Assembly (NCBI RefSeq): GCF_021869535.1
Contig: NW_026262734.1
Location: 80,476,339 to 80,540,338 of the forward strand
Direction of reading: 5' to 3'
From: Mytilus californianus
Lineage: Eukaryota > Mollusca > Bivalvia > Mytilida > Mytilidae
Length of the DNA: 64,000 nt
Notes under the pieces: generated by a model
Told to the model about the DNA's origin: nothing
Seen by the model: only the letters and a program-made list of their open reading frames with translations
Database searches by the model: none
In this document: piece by piece, positions 10,531-22,690 of the stretch
Layout of the letters: each line of letters opens with the position of its first letter
Numbering within the stretch: the stretch's first letter is position 1
Translations under genes and position numbers: made by a program

Positions 10531-12812
10531 TTAGAATTTAAGTTTATTTCAGTATTCAAGTCAAGCTTAGAATCCAAGAGGCTTGTCTATGCACCACTCA
10601 CACAGTACTTGTATGTCTGCAACATACAAATGTACACACAAAGTATAGATGTGTTGGTGTAACTAGGTAATCCATGGTCAAAAATGATGGTAATAACATT
10701 TTTAATAAATTAAATGTCGATAAAAAAACCACAAAAAACCAGTAGACATTTGTATGTTGGTTCAAAGAAATGTGTCTGATGTCCACAGAATCTTATAATC
10801 ATCCAAGATGTAATCAAATTTGTATATATGCACTCTCATCAGGACCAGAGTAAACTGGAAAAACATATGGCAGGTGACCTTTAAAATTGAGGTTAAAATG
10901 CATAGATATTGCTACAATGGACAAGAAGTAGGTGACTTGAGAAGACAGGTTTTGGCTTTATAGAGGTGACCTTTATAGCAGGTTTAATTGTACTGGTACA
11001 TTTTTTTCCAATTGTCAATAAATTAAATAATGTGAATAAAGGCTGTGTGTGTTTTGATTATTTGCTATGGAACAGTAGTAATTGGTTTTTACTGATGAGT
11101 AACATTTTTCGTATGTGCTAAATATTAAAATATATTTACGTAGAGAAAAATCACAAAGTGAGAAGTGTTTCAGAATATTATTCAAAATTAACATTTAAAT
11201 TGTAATTTTATATTTCATTTTATAAATATTAATAATATTTGATAATAACATTGCCTCATTTTCATAAATGTTTATAATTTTGAATAGATATGTTTCATAT
11301 TTGATTTGACAAGTTATCGTTAAACATATTTGACAATTATGTGTTAAATGGTGTGATTAACGTGCTTCAATATTTATGATACGTACAAACAGTAAATTTA
11401 AAACGTGATTTACTAGGGCTAATTTACTTTGATAACGGAGACATTATCAAGTCCTCATTTAAGAAAGGACCTGTTGGAATTTATAGACCCAATTTATTAA
11501 CTTTGATTTGTCACCCAGTTCTCCCAGCGGTATGAATAAAAGCAGCTTGGGGTATTATAATGTAAGACTGATGTGGCAGAAATTTTAAATCACAGTAAAA
11601 CGCCAAAAAATTTGGATATCCAACAGTCAAAGGACTGGATTTTTTCTTCATAACGAAAAAAGACTGAAAATTGAGAAGTCACACCTTTAAAAGAAGGGAA
11701 ATGTAAAAGTTGCAGACAACAGTGACTGCTATAATTTTATCAAGTTTATCTTTATACTTTTGTGTCCAAAATTAACTTCAGTAGAATAATTCATCAAAAT
11801 GAAATATTTAACTTTGACCATATGATTATCAAGAGCCAAATTATTTCTTTGACCTTCTATAATATTTATACTTATGAATTGTGCAGATTTTTTAAAATCC
11901 AGACATTTTTAATATTTCAGAATTCTACTATTGTTGTTATAATTGAATCTTGACAAAACAAATGAAGAAATGTGGGCTGGTTTTAACATAAGTCCTCGCA
12001 CCACAAACACAATTATATTTTAGTCATAGATTAGACCAGATAATCCGTACTGAAAAGGAAAATAAACTTTCGTTTGGATGTGCATTACAAATTTTACAAT
12101 TTTAATCTTTTGTATGTGAGGGTACGACCAATATAGGGATTATCGTTCAAATATCATTTACTCGTCTTACGAGAGCTTAGGGAACAAATGTTTTGATACG
12201 TTGCCGTTGTAAAGATTACATTTTTTGTGCTATTTCGTGTGTAAAATTATAAATTATATGATTATATCGATTGGAAATCTACCTTTGCTAACTGATAAAA
12301 GGAAAGTAATTTGGAAAATCGGCTACTGAAAATCTTTTGTTAAAAGTAAAGCTTGACAATATGATTGAGAGTGTATATCGTAAAAACCTGCAAAGTTAAA
12401 AGATATGGATTGAAAAGGGGAGATAATATCAAGGATTTGTCGCAATATACTCGTTGCAACATCAGTTAGAATCGGAATATTCGGTAATATTTTAAAAAAT
12501 ACTGGGTTAAAAAACAAAAGGGATATATACCTTTAACAAATTTCTAGTTGGTATTAAAAAGAGTTTATCTTTAGTTATGATACTAAGTTGGAGGTTAATT
12601 GAGGGACCTCACCTGGTTTGCATCTACCGTGTCCTTACATAGCTTTCAATTGCTATCAATCAATTATGCCGCCAAACAAATCAAGATATATAGGGTGGAG
12701 TCCTGTTCCATTTTGGGGATCTATATTTTTAAATTTATATAGCTTCGTGCATTTTAAATCATAATGTGTTATAATAAAAATTAAGAGATTCACATGGATT
12801 AGAAAAAACGGA

Positions 12813-13066
12813 TTACTGTGGATTCATTTATTTTTCGGGGATCAATTTTCGTGGATTGAGGCAGATTTGCATTTTCCCGGAAATTTGATTTAGTGGTTAT
12901 GCTAAAGTCTGCATACAAGCCTATAAAAAATATGTAATTCCTTGATCATTTAAATTCGCGGTTTCACCTGTACCAACTTATTACATGAAAATTGGTATCC
13001 ACGAAAATGCAAGTCCTCCTCAATCCACGAAAATTGATCCCCTGAAAAATGAATGAATCCACAGTA
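12813..13066. mobile_element. Foldback MITE ('tactgtggattcatt' termini), copy 1
   Basis: 254 bp with arms of about 49 bp: 12813-12861 ('tactgtggattcattt'...'caattttcgtggattgagg') against 13017-13066 ('tcctcaatccacgaaaattg'...'gaatgaatccacagta'). The middle contains 'ctgcatacaagcctata', as in the other copies. Full-length relatives lie at 32650-32914 and 44310-44521. No ORF. Confidence 0.85.
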
Positions 13067-13604
13067 TACATGTATAATACAAAAACAATGATTAAAAAAA
13101 TATGTCGTCAAAAGAATTCATATTATGTTTAATAATGACCTTTAAGCCCATAACTATATATAATGTTTTTTTTAGATTGCCAGAAACCCTTTATGTTACC
13201 TATCTCCTGGTACAGAATTTCATGTATGCAAATATTTTTTTTCCTTTTTTTATGATTTATAGTCGTCAACCCAAAGTAAGGGAAAATATACAAATTGCCG
13301 ACTGAATATTTCAGTTATCAATTACAACAAGCTAAAATGGTGTTTAGATTTTGTTGTAGTTTTTTGTGATTTTTGTAAAGAGTAAATTAAATTTTGAGCT
13401 ATGTTGTTATTGCATGGTAAAAACTTCCGACATTTTATAATTTGCAATTTATAGGATCGTTTCGGATTCATTAGTATTCACACAGGTTTCTCTATAATAA
13501 GATTACGTTATTTGATCTATCATGCAGGATATGGGGAGGGTCACCATGGGGTAGCACGCAACTGAAACAAATTTATGGTAGAAATATATAAAACTTGAAG
13601 TTCA

Positions 13605-13976
13605 TTTAGTGCACTTCAGCAGTATAGTTTTAGATCACGAGGCTCAGTTAGATAGATGATGTCAGTGTTTAAATTATACAAATTCTTTATGTGCCTGTCC
13701 CAAGTCAGGTGCCTGTAGTTCAGTGGTTATCATTAGTTCATTTCTGTCATATTTGTTATTCGTAAATTGTTTTGTTATAAATTAGGCTGTTAGTTTTCTC
13801 AATGGAATTGTTTCATATTTTTCATGTCAGGGCCTTTTTAAAGCCAACTAGACAGTATGGGTTTTTCTCATTCTTGAAGGCCGTATGGTTTCCTATCATT
13901 GCTTACATCCATTTCATTTGAACTTTGGTGGATAGTTGTCTCATAGGCAGTCATATCACATCTCCTTTTTTTTTAT
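13605..13976 (+). mobile_element. Mussel repeat ('agttgtctcattggcaatca' family), longest copy
   Basis: Contains 'tgtgcctgtcccaagtcagg', 'tgcctgtagttcagtgg', 'ggctgttagttttctc', 'agggcctttttaaagcc', 'cattcttgaaggccgtatgg' and ends 'gatagttgtctcat'...'atcacatctcc' plus a T-run. It is among the most familiar dispersed repeats of Mytilus, often seen in transcript ends. Reverse-orientation fragments occur at 17431-17607, 51894-51960 and 60561-60690; a same-orientation end lies at 63405-63480. Confidence 0.8.
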
Positions 13977-15467
13977 AAAGTTTTAAATGTAGTGTTCTAT
14001 GCTGTGAAGTGTTGGGTTGCTGTATGACTGATGCTTACTTCAATTCTCTTCATTGTTGTTTTTTTTTCAATTTGCTAACACTGGATCTACACATAACTTG
14101 AAGAATTATCCCCCTTAGTTAAGATCTATGAAATATTGTAAAGTTGAGAAAGACAAAATGTCAAAATTTTGTTTTAATTTCAAACTTCAACATTAAGGTC
14201 GTTTTTGTAGATTAAACTTTTTTGGCATTAACCCTACAATATATTCAGTAATATCATGCTTCTGTGCTTAAAAATCAAGGCACCTTGCTTTTATTGAGAA
14301 TTTTGTTAAAAATAGTTCCCTTTTTTTGGACCTTAGTTTAAAGGTCTTCTTAGTATGAAAAAAAAAATAGATGTATACATCAGTAAGTTAGCAACCCAAC
14401 AACACTGAAATCCAGGGGTCAATTTATAGGCTTTTATGGATAGCTTTATTTTATATATATCTTTAGTTTATTTTTAGCTGGAAATGCCATTCCTAGTGCC
14501 ATTGTTAGTGGTGTCGCATTCCTCATGCGCCCTTTAACCGCAATCGCAATTCCCATTTTAACCTGACAAAAATGGCACCACAACTCTGCCCTAATTAGCA
14601 AACAGTAAGGATGACTAGTAAGATATATGACTTAATTTCATCATAATTGAATTTGAATTGAAAAGGAATTGTAATTTTATGATGCATCATTTTATTAACA
14701 CATTTTGTAACTGAATAGCGTATATTCGACTCCCTCTTCTTCCCAGCAGAAAGAAATTCTATCATGTTGTTTGTCCTTGTTAAGATTGAGGGTCAGGTTT
14801 CTGCACATCTTTTATCTATGGAATATTTTACACAAGAAGATAAGTATGGCTCCTTTTTGAAACCTCGGTGGGTTGTTTTTTTCTGTCTAGCAACATATCT
14901 ATTTAATAAATCATCCCGTGTTATAATGTTACGTCATATGTAATTTGCTGTTTAGTAGTCAAATTAGGAGAAAAATATTCAGGTGCACTGGAGTTTGTGA
15001 TGTGTCTTTTTGGTCATCTGCTGGAGCATAACATTAAATTTTGTGGTGCATTGTACATTGTTATGTTTCCTTTTTGGTTAGTTGTAGAAGCGTAACATTA
15101 ATTTTGGGGCTCGGTGGATTGTGTTGATTTTTGTAAAGGAAATTTGAATGTTTTTGAACATGCTTGAATTATCAATGAAAATAGTGCAGGATGAAAGAAT
15201 GATAAATTTGAAATATTTAAAATAAAATAAAATTTGATTTAGAATATTATTATTATACATGCTTTTGAAATGAATATTTTAACTGATGAATAAGAAAAGA
15301 TCAAGGAACAGAATTGAAATTATATACTATAGATATGTAGAGTCGTTAACATAATGAGGGTTTCATTGTTAACATTTATTCTTGAAAATGATACCTTTGC
15401 ATTTGGATGTAAATGAAATATGAAAAAGAGCATCAGTTACACAGAGCATAGAATTTCAACACATTAA

Positions 15468-15659
15468 TTACTGTAAATTCAGAAATTATTGTGATTTTTA
15501 AAGAATTGACAAAAATGCGAGTTCAATTATTGCGATTTCGAAAACATCTGCATACAGGTCTATGTTTCAGTTATCAGAATGCTAGTTCTTATTATTGCGA
15601 TACTCACCCAGTCGCATTAATAAAAACCTCTCAATAATATCTGCGTATACCATACAGTG
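15468..15659. mobile_element. MITE-like element ('ttactgtaaattcagaaatt' terminus)
   Basis: Begins 'ttactgtaaattcagaaatt', has repeated 'attattgcga' motifs in the interior, the 'ctgcatacaggtctatg' segment, and 'cacccagtcgcattaataaa' near the right end. The right terminus is degraded ('catacagt'), so the inverted-repeat pairing is imperfect. I recognise the pattern from bivalve genomes. Confidence 0.6.
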
Positions 15660-15874
15660 TTAGAGGCTACTTCTGATTGTACAAACACATTTTAGCCCTT
15701 CCACTGTTAACCCTATAGTGAAATATTCAGTAGTCAAATTTTATAAATTATATAGTGTTCTTCAGTATTCTTGTAAACTGGCTGTCTTGTCGGTACTGAC
15801 CACCAAAATTCTGATAGGTCCACCAGTTTTGAATGTAGTGGCATCCTGATGTTCCAGTAAAAGTTGTGTTGGTT

Positions 15875-15906
15875 TTGTTCTTTTTTGTTCTTTTTTGTTC
15901 TTTTTG
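15875..15906 (+). repeat. Short tandem repeat, 10-bp 'ttttttgttc' unit
   Basis: About three and a half copies of a 10-bp T-rich unit ('gttctttttt'). It could mimic a polypyrimidine tract, but no AG-exon follows. Confidence 0.8.
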
Positions 15907-17430
15907 GCTTTCAGCTGGCTGGCTTATTACAAATTATATCCATATTTTGTATGCAACCATACAATTATTGTGCAAATTGGTCTTATCTGATTTAAACTTT
16001 TGAAAATAATTGATAGCCACTATTATATGCAAATACAGGACCATCAAATTTACACTGGAAACACCAGATTTGTAGGCTAAGGTGATTGTAATGTCCAGAG
16101 CTCTGAGTATTGATGGTTGGTGTAGCCTGTTGTAATGTCTGATACTTTTGGTAATTCTGGTTATCTTTTGTATGTAATGCCCATTTTATTGTAGGTAACT
16201 TGAATTAGAATTGTTACATGGTTAGACAATTAAAACTGTAGGGTGGAGTCCCCGGTGTCCGCGCGGCCGGTGATATTGCACATTAGCTGATTTCCTAATA
16301 TCAACACAGTAACACAAATAAAATCGTTCTTGTTATTGTTTTAACCTTCCGAAGGGATAAATAAGAATAAAACTGATAAGTTCAAGAGTTAATTAATAAC
16401 TGCAATCCTGTGATTTACAATATTTGGCCAATTTCCATTAAAAAATTTCATCATCAGATAAAATTTGTTTTATTTCAGAAAAAATTATATCAGACGGAAA
16501 TTATTTTTGCTGTGCATCCTTGGCATTGTGTTTGGTTCAAATTCAGCTATATTTCGTAGTGTCAAATCTTTCCTGTATTCAAAATAAGCTATTTTTGGAA
16601 AGCATGCACGAAATCACCGGACTTTGGAGGAACACTCTGAACAGGGGTTTCCCTAATTTTGGACACACATTACACAAAATCTTGAGGGTGAAACCAACAC
16701 AGAAGATTTTATGAAAAAAAAGTATGTTATGAATGTGATCACACACTATTATTCAATTATTGATTTTATCAGTTGAATGAAGTGAAGTCATAAGTCTTAG
16801 GTGCGCGAATACCCCGCACTGCACCGTAATTTTGTTTTGCTCAAAAAAGTTTCATTTTCAAATAGAAACGTGGGAACCTTCTAGAACTAGGTATCCAGCC
16901 GTCTGCAATAGTTCATACATTTGTCTATGATAATAGTTTTATTGACTATTTTAAATTTTCGCTGCTTATCATGATATTTTTATTAAATCCATCTGACCGA
17001 TTTAAACAAAAATATCATAATGCTTTAGCATTCCCATTTTTAAGGATGGTGTTCAAATTTTGTCATAATAATTAATTTGTTCAATATTTTATACACCATG
17101 TCAAAGTGCACATTAAAATTCTTAACAAAATAAAATAGGTTGACGTGTATAATAATCCTTTTGTTCAGTATCTATTTTGTACGGACAATAAAGTTTTTAT
17201 TCTGTTAGTAATAATTCATATTTTTCAGGATGATCCGATTATCATTTTTCATAATTTATTGTTATATCGCAGACTCCAGTACGAAATTATATTACAATGT
17301 CTAGTTTTGTATTCCTTGTCTGTGGATTTCTGTTGAGAAATAACTTCCCCTCAATGTTTTTTTTTAAAGCCGTTTTTTTTTGCATGATCCATAGTTTATA
17401 TGAAGTTAATGCAATTTTGTATAATATAGA

Positions 17431-17607
17431 AATAAAAAGATGTGGTATTATTGCAAATGAGACAACTCTACTAAAGACCAAATGATGTAGAAAGTTTGCA
17501 AGTATAGGTCACTGTACGGCCTTCAACAATGAGCAAAACCCCATACTGTAGAAAGCTACCAACTATTTGTCACTGTACGGCCATTAGAAATTAGCAAAAC
17601 TCATACT
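17431..17607 (-). mobile_element. Mussel repeat fragment with internal duplication
   Basis: Reverse complement, relative to 13605-13976, of the 3' half of that family: 'gatgtggtattattgcaaat', 'gagacaactctactaaagac', 'gtcactgtacggccttcaac'. The segment 'gtcactgtacggcc' ... 'gcaaaac..catactg' appears twice (near 17507 and 17569), so the copy carries a local tandem duplication of about 62 bp. Confidence 0.75.
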
Positions 17608-20489
17608 GATAGCAAGCATTCTTTCTCACTAATATAAATGAACAGATATTTTTTTTGGGGGGGAGGGAAGTTTCCTTATGGTTAGTATTTTAATGATTAT
17701 CAACTGGTCGATTATTGTTTTGTACACGTATTTATAAAAAATATATATCATAATGAAACAGGAAGATCACAAATCAATTGCACACCTCCGATATTTTCTG
17801 TAAATCAATTATTGTTTTTTGTCTGACTGCTCAACACTACATGTGACAAATAAAAATTAGCGCTTAATATCATGGATACTGTTTCTAACTAAAAATGTGT
17901 AAATGTCCAAAAGGCAATAATTCATGTTTAAAGAATAAAACACTGACATATGATTTCACTGCAGGGTAATAAAAGTCATATGAAAAAAATGTTGAAGTCT
18001 AATGTATAGGTACCAGTACTTTGTATTTCATTTCTCTATATTGAAACAAGTTGTGAATAGACTACATTTATTTTATGATTTTGTTTTTGACTTTTTAATA
18101 TATCTGAGAGTATTTAGAAAGAAAAGAGAAAGTTATACTCTAACAAATTGACTACAATTTCATGGTCTAGCATTTTCTGGGGGAGATGGTATTAAAAAAC
18201 TGATGATAGAATTTAAGTGGAGCTAAAAATGGATTTTAAATAGAACACCTCTACCTATTGAGTTCAAAAAAGAATTCGTAGAAATGGGCACATTGATTAC
18301 AAATTTTATGATTTGAAATATTTAATGCAGAAATAAAAACCCTTTTGTTCTAAATTCAAATGAAATTGCTGTCTCATACACACATATACTTCATGTCATT
18401 TTAAAATGATAAGCAAAGACATTTATTAGAATTTTCGAAATATTTCTTTTTGACAGTTCCATTTAAATTTTTAACTCTGGGCTAATTATGATCTTATCCT
18501 AAAAAGGAAAAGCTTGAAGTAAATATAACAATTTTAAGTTTATGAAGGATATCACTTTCCCAATTTAAGCTACAACATTCTTTCTAAAAAAATAGGGAAA
18601 AAAATGAAACATTGAACAATTTAAGAGATTTATCATAATGTCTGATTGCTTTTTAAAAGCAATTTAAAGATTTTAAAAACCCTGACAAATTATATGTTAG
18701 CCTGATAGTGTATCAGTTTTACTTGTCGAGCAAGCCAAATTTGATTTTAATGGTACTGAATGTATGGCAAGTGTATTTTGATATGGTAAGATAAATCAAT
18801 GAGATCAAAATCATTTACATTTATTAAGAAATCTGTTTTTAGATTGATTGACATGTACATAGCCGCTATCTGCAAAGTGTTTGATTTTCAGATTTAGAGT
18901 TTACCCCTATGCTTTAAGCACTTTATTGGGTAACATTTGATTATAAATATATGTTGACATACATTTGATAATTTTCTATAAGGTCATTCTCCCATATTAA
19001 TCCTGAAATGAAAATTACTTTGATAAGGGTGCACTCAATTCCTATTTATTATTGTTAAAAATGTGAAAGGTGTACTCAAATCATACTTAGTAATTCATTT
19101 AGGAAAAAATCAGATGATGTGCTCTTCCAGTCTCCATGGTAAACTTTTGAATCCACAGGTTTTAAGCTCAATCTTACGAAATTTTATAGCATAGATTGGC
19201 CGGTAGATATGATTTTGACAGGACTGAAAGCAATTTCATAAGCCTAGGGCTGGTGGGCATGTAGTTAAGCTTGAAGACAGCAGTATTCAATGACGGTTAC
19301 ACCCTTGTGGTAGTTTTTTTATGGGGATTACAAGTGATATTTTGCTTTATGAAAGTAATATGTTTACCATATAAAAGATGCTAAGTAATAAAAAGTAGAC
19401 AAGATCCTATATAAGGGGCTACTTTCACAAACTGTGATGAAGAAAGGATTCGCATATCACATATTATTTTTATGATAGAATGTGTAATATGCATATTAAA
19501 CAAAGGTTCACACAAAATTTTTTCCTGATATCTTTATACCATTATTCTTAAAAAAAAAATTGTTATGGAATTATTTCATGATTTTTTGTCATTAGAAGCA
19601 TTTTAAAGAAGATTTCTGACATTTTATTATTTTCAAAACATATTACAGTTTTGATTTAAATGTTCTTCCTATGTCAGAATTCTCTTTTAAATAGCTCATA
19701 TAAATTAACAAACTTTTATTTATTCTTCTCAACTAGAAATAATGAAAATGCAAATGAAGGACTAAGAAACTTGAAATACTTCAGCTTTTTCAAGAGAAAA
19801 CGTTTTTATTTTATAATATGACTTTAAATTTACCCTGGAAAATTTAAAAAAAGACAGTTTCAATAATCAAATATACATAGTGTAGGGGAAAATTATCTGG
19901 TATACTTTTATTTTGACATATAACTGATATACATGTAGAATATATGCTTCAAAACATTGATTACGTCTCAAAGTTAATATTTACCATTGACAGACTTACT
20001 GTCATAGCTTTGTCTTCACCTAGCATTGGAGTACTTTTATAAAAGCAGTCAATAAATTCATACTTGTACATGCAGTGCAAAATACTCCATTAAACAATGA
20101 TGTATGATCTTGAAATATTAAATGGCAAAGTACATAAATTATTTATCTGAGTTATGGCACTATGTATTTGCGGTGCATAGCTGTAGTAGGGTTGGCTGGT
20201 GTTCTCATGCCTTTTTTTTAAGACCGACTGCACTCACTTAAAATAGGTGAAAAATGTGTAAAATCTTAAACATTTTGTTAATTATCTATCTCCTGTTTTT
20301 AAAGACCCTCTAATCTAACATCTGATAATGGTCCTGCATGCAGACACAAATATGTACAGGTATCTATGTTAAGATACAGTGTTAAATTTTGAGAGCTCTC
20401 CAACAGTAAAAGGTTAATCATGTTCTTTAATAAAAAAAAAACTTAAACCAAATTTAAATCGGTCAAAATTGCATGCATCTCTTTGAACT

Positions 20490-20524
20490 TTGAAATTTAA
20501 AAGTTATTATCATTTTATTTATAG
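20490..20524 (+). other. 3' splice acceptor region
   Basis: T-rich tract running into 'ttttatttatag'. The AG is at 20523-20524. In the exon's frame the last intron codon is TAG, so the coding frame is closed exactly at the intron boundary. This supports 20525 as the first exon base. Confidence 0.8.
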
Positions 20525-20848
20525 GTCTCTGAGTTCCATGGTCCTCCTGTAGCTGGCCCATCATTACCTGGCCCTTCAGGTCACATGCAGCAACCACCAC
20601 AACCTGGATCATCAGTCAGTAACAGTAATCATGCCCTCTATCTGCAAAAAGTTCGGGAAAGTTCTGAGGCTGTCAACAGCGGTGATTTCAGACGAGCTGT
20701 TCAATTATATTCAGAAGCAATCAAACTAGATCCTTCCAATCCTATCTTGTTTACCAACAGATCAGCTGCTTATGCAAAGTTACAGCAATACCAGAAAAGT
20801 CTAGAGGATGCTCGAAAGGCCAAAGAAATCAATCCAAAGTGGGCAAAG
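20525..20848 (+). CDS. TTC28: Internal exon of a TTC28-like tetratricopeptide repeat protein
   Basis: A single 108-codon exon, open in frame from the acceptor AG (20523-20524) to the donor GT (20849-20850), phase 0 at both ends. Residues 1-36 are rich in Pro, Gly, Ser and Gln and look disordered. Residues 39-72 form one TPR (G53, F55, A58, Y62, A65 and P70 at consensus positions) and 73-106 a second (Y83, Y89, A99 and P104). The stretches KVRESSEA, GDFRRAVQLYSEA, NRSAAYAKLQQY and NPKWAK resemble the start of TTC28 more than that of the chaperone adaptor STIP1/HOP, which has a similar TPR. Vertebrate TTC28 is a very large TPR/CHAT-domain protein linked to the spindle midzone and cytokinesis; that role is carried over only by family. 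The frame has no stop before the acceptor, so the start is either Met21 (20585) spliced to a noncoding exon, or lies further upstream. Molluscs have many TPR paralogues, so the orthology is less certain than the TPR call. Confidence 0.82.
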
Positions 20849-20856
20849 GTAAGAAC
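20849..20856 (+). other. 5' splice donor
   Basis: The exon ends in AAAG and is followed by GTAAGAAC, a near-consensus metazoan donor. The frame stays open for 20 codons into the intron and then stops at 20906-20908. That tail (TNSLWNNKLSPL...) has no TPR character, which favours splicing at 20849 over read-through. Confidence 0.85.
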
Positions 20857-22514
20857 AAACAGCCTGTGGAATAACAAGTTGTCTCCCTTGATTACCTTTA
20901 TGTTTTAAGTATATGATGGTGTAGATCACAAAATTCTGACATGAATTAAAACACATCACTTGATTTTTGCTGGTAGCAAGAGCTTAGACAGAGATCAGTT
21001 AATTGACTTATGCTTAGGAAATACAAAAATGGAAATTCTTGAAAATTTAGAAATGTTTGCTATGTTTTTATTCAAACAAATAAATTGACAGGGTTATGAT
21101 GCCTATGGAATTAACCTATCACTTTATATCATTTTATGAATTCAGCATTTCTAAATATCACAAAATAATTTTTAAATTTACATTAGGTATACATTTCATT
21201 TTGTAATGTACATGTATACACATTGATCCTACTAGCTTTTCACACTTGTGTTTTCAAATGATATGCATGGGCCTAAAACCTTATTTTATAATCATTAAAT
21301 ATTTAGGGGAAAGTTGTGGAATGCAGTGTTTTATAAATGTTTGAGTAGATAATACAAATTTTATAAATTGTAAACATTGGGGTGATGTAGTTGCTTGTGA
21401 AAATATTTTTGTGACCGTTTTCATAATTTAAGATGGCTTAACCTGAAAGCCGTTTTAATTTATGCTGTTTACACTGTGGAAGTGTTATTTATGCCTCGAT
21501 TACAGTATTTATAATTACTGTTGTAAATTACCGGATTTAAACATAGCTTCTCACTTCCTTTCAAAAGGCGAAATCTGGCTTGTGACCAAATGAATAGAGC
21601 TTTTCATTGACGATAACAATAAAACCAGTTGTTTGTTAACATTTTAAGTTATCATCCAGGTATTATCAACAGGCTACGAGTCAGATTTATTACGACTCAA
21701 CTATCAACGAACGGATACAAATTTTCATTTGTACTCTTCCACGAACAATGGACGGGACAATCAACAGACTCTTTACAAAAGGGACTTACTAGGAGTCCTC
21801 GTAACAATTAAGATATCTATTTCAAACTTTAAATTTATTTTTTAGAAAGGAAAGAAACTATGTTAATAGCTAGGTTCAGGAAATTTGAAAGTAAAGAAAA
21901 AAAGTTTTTGACATGTGCGTCATACAATTAAGAGTTTGAAACTTGGATTTTCAATAAACATAATAAATTGGTCTCAACTTGAATTTTAAAAATTTTAATT
22001 GCCATTGGGAAATATATTGGTCTATAAATAGGTAAAAGTTGTGTAATTTGACATGATAGGTTAAGATATTGTAGTACTTGTGGTATTCCAGTTTCATTGT
22101 GGGCATTTATGCTTTGAGACAGGCATTTTATTTAAGGTATGGAAAGCATACACTGAGAAGGCCTTGAGCATTCCAACTAGACTATCCCAAATTATTCCTG
22201 TGAATTTCTTTGTACTTAAACATTAATCCTTTTTTTCAGAATGTGTTTCTATCAATTTTAGTTGTCCGCCTTTAAATAAAAACGTTGGTAGTTTTTCTCA
22301 GTATGTACAAGAAAAAAATGATTTGGAATGAAATTCCAATACATGAAGATGTCAGTCAAAAGTCTAGAGTTGAGTTTTTAGGAAAATGATCTTTTCTGAA
22401 AGAAATATTTATGATTTTCTGTTTAAATAGGTGAAAAACAATCAATTGATTAACCCATCAATATGAAAATAATTTAGGAGCTGTTGTTATTTTTTTAGTT
22501 GAATGTTGATAATG

Positions 22515-22690
22515 TGGGATACCAATTTTCATAGATTTCATGGGTAGAGGAAAACCATTTTTTAAAATGCTTGATGAAATACAAATATTTAGTGAACAAA
22601 TGATAAAATCCACAAAATTCCCTAGAAATAGCATTTTTTTCTCCCACCATGAAAATTGATATTAATGAAAATTAATTAATCCACAGTTAT
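22515..22690. mobile_element. Decayed foldback MITE ('gaatccacagta' family)
   Basis: Pieces match the family at 44310: 'gggataccaattttcatag', 'atttagtgaacaaatg', 'ccatgaaaattgatatt' and 'attaatccacagtta' at the right end. The left terminus is not clear. Long diverged. Confidence 0.55.

Larger units (their letters stand above)
1..20524 (+). other. Presumed upstream intron or 5' flank of the TTC28-like gene
   Basis: No exon was recognised here. Mobile elements and minisatellites listed separately lie at 2335-3556, 4734-4981, 5488-5562, 7683-8357, 8497-8743, 10241-10530, 12813-13066, 13605-13976, 15468-15659 and 17431-17607. The stretches 1-2330, 3570-4730, 5570-7680, 8750-10240, 10540-12810, 14000-15460 and 17610-20520 are AT-rich sequence in which I see no gene and no clear structure beyond short homopolymers and the hairpin at 9238-9319. 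A short exon could have been missed. Confidence 0.6.

Noticed and set aside
16520-16714. 64-codon plus-strand ORF with varied composition
   Set aside because: No recognisable family and no plausible splice sites at its edges; probably chance.
20849-20908. Read-through end of the TTC28-like exon giving a 107-codon protein from Met21
   Set aside because: A strong GT donor lies at the expected boundary, and the downstream residues lose TPR character before the stop.
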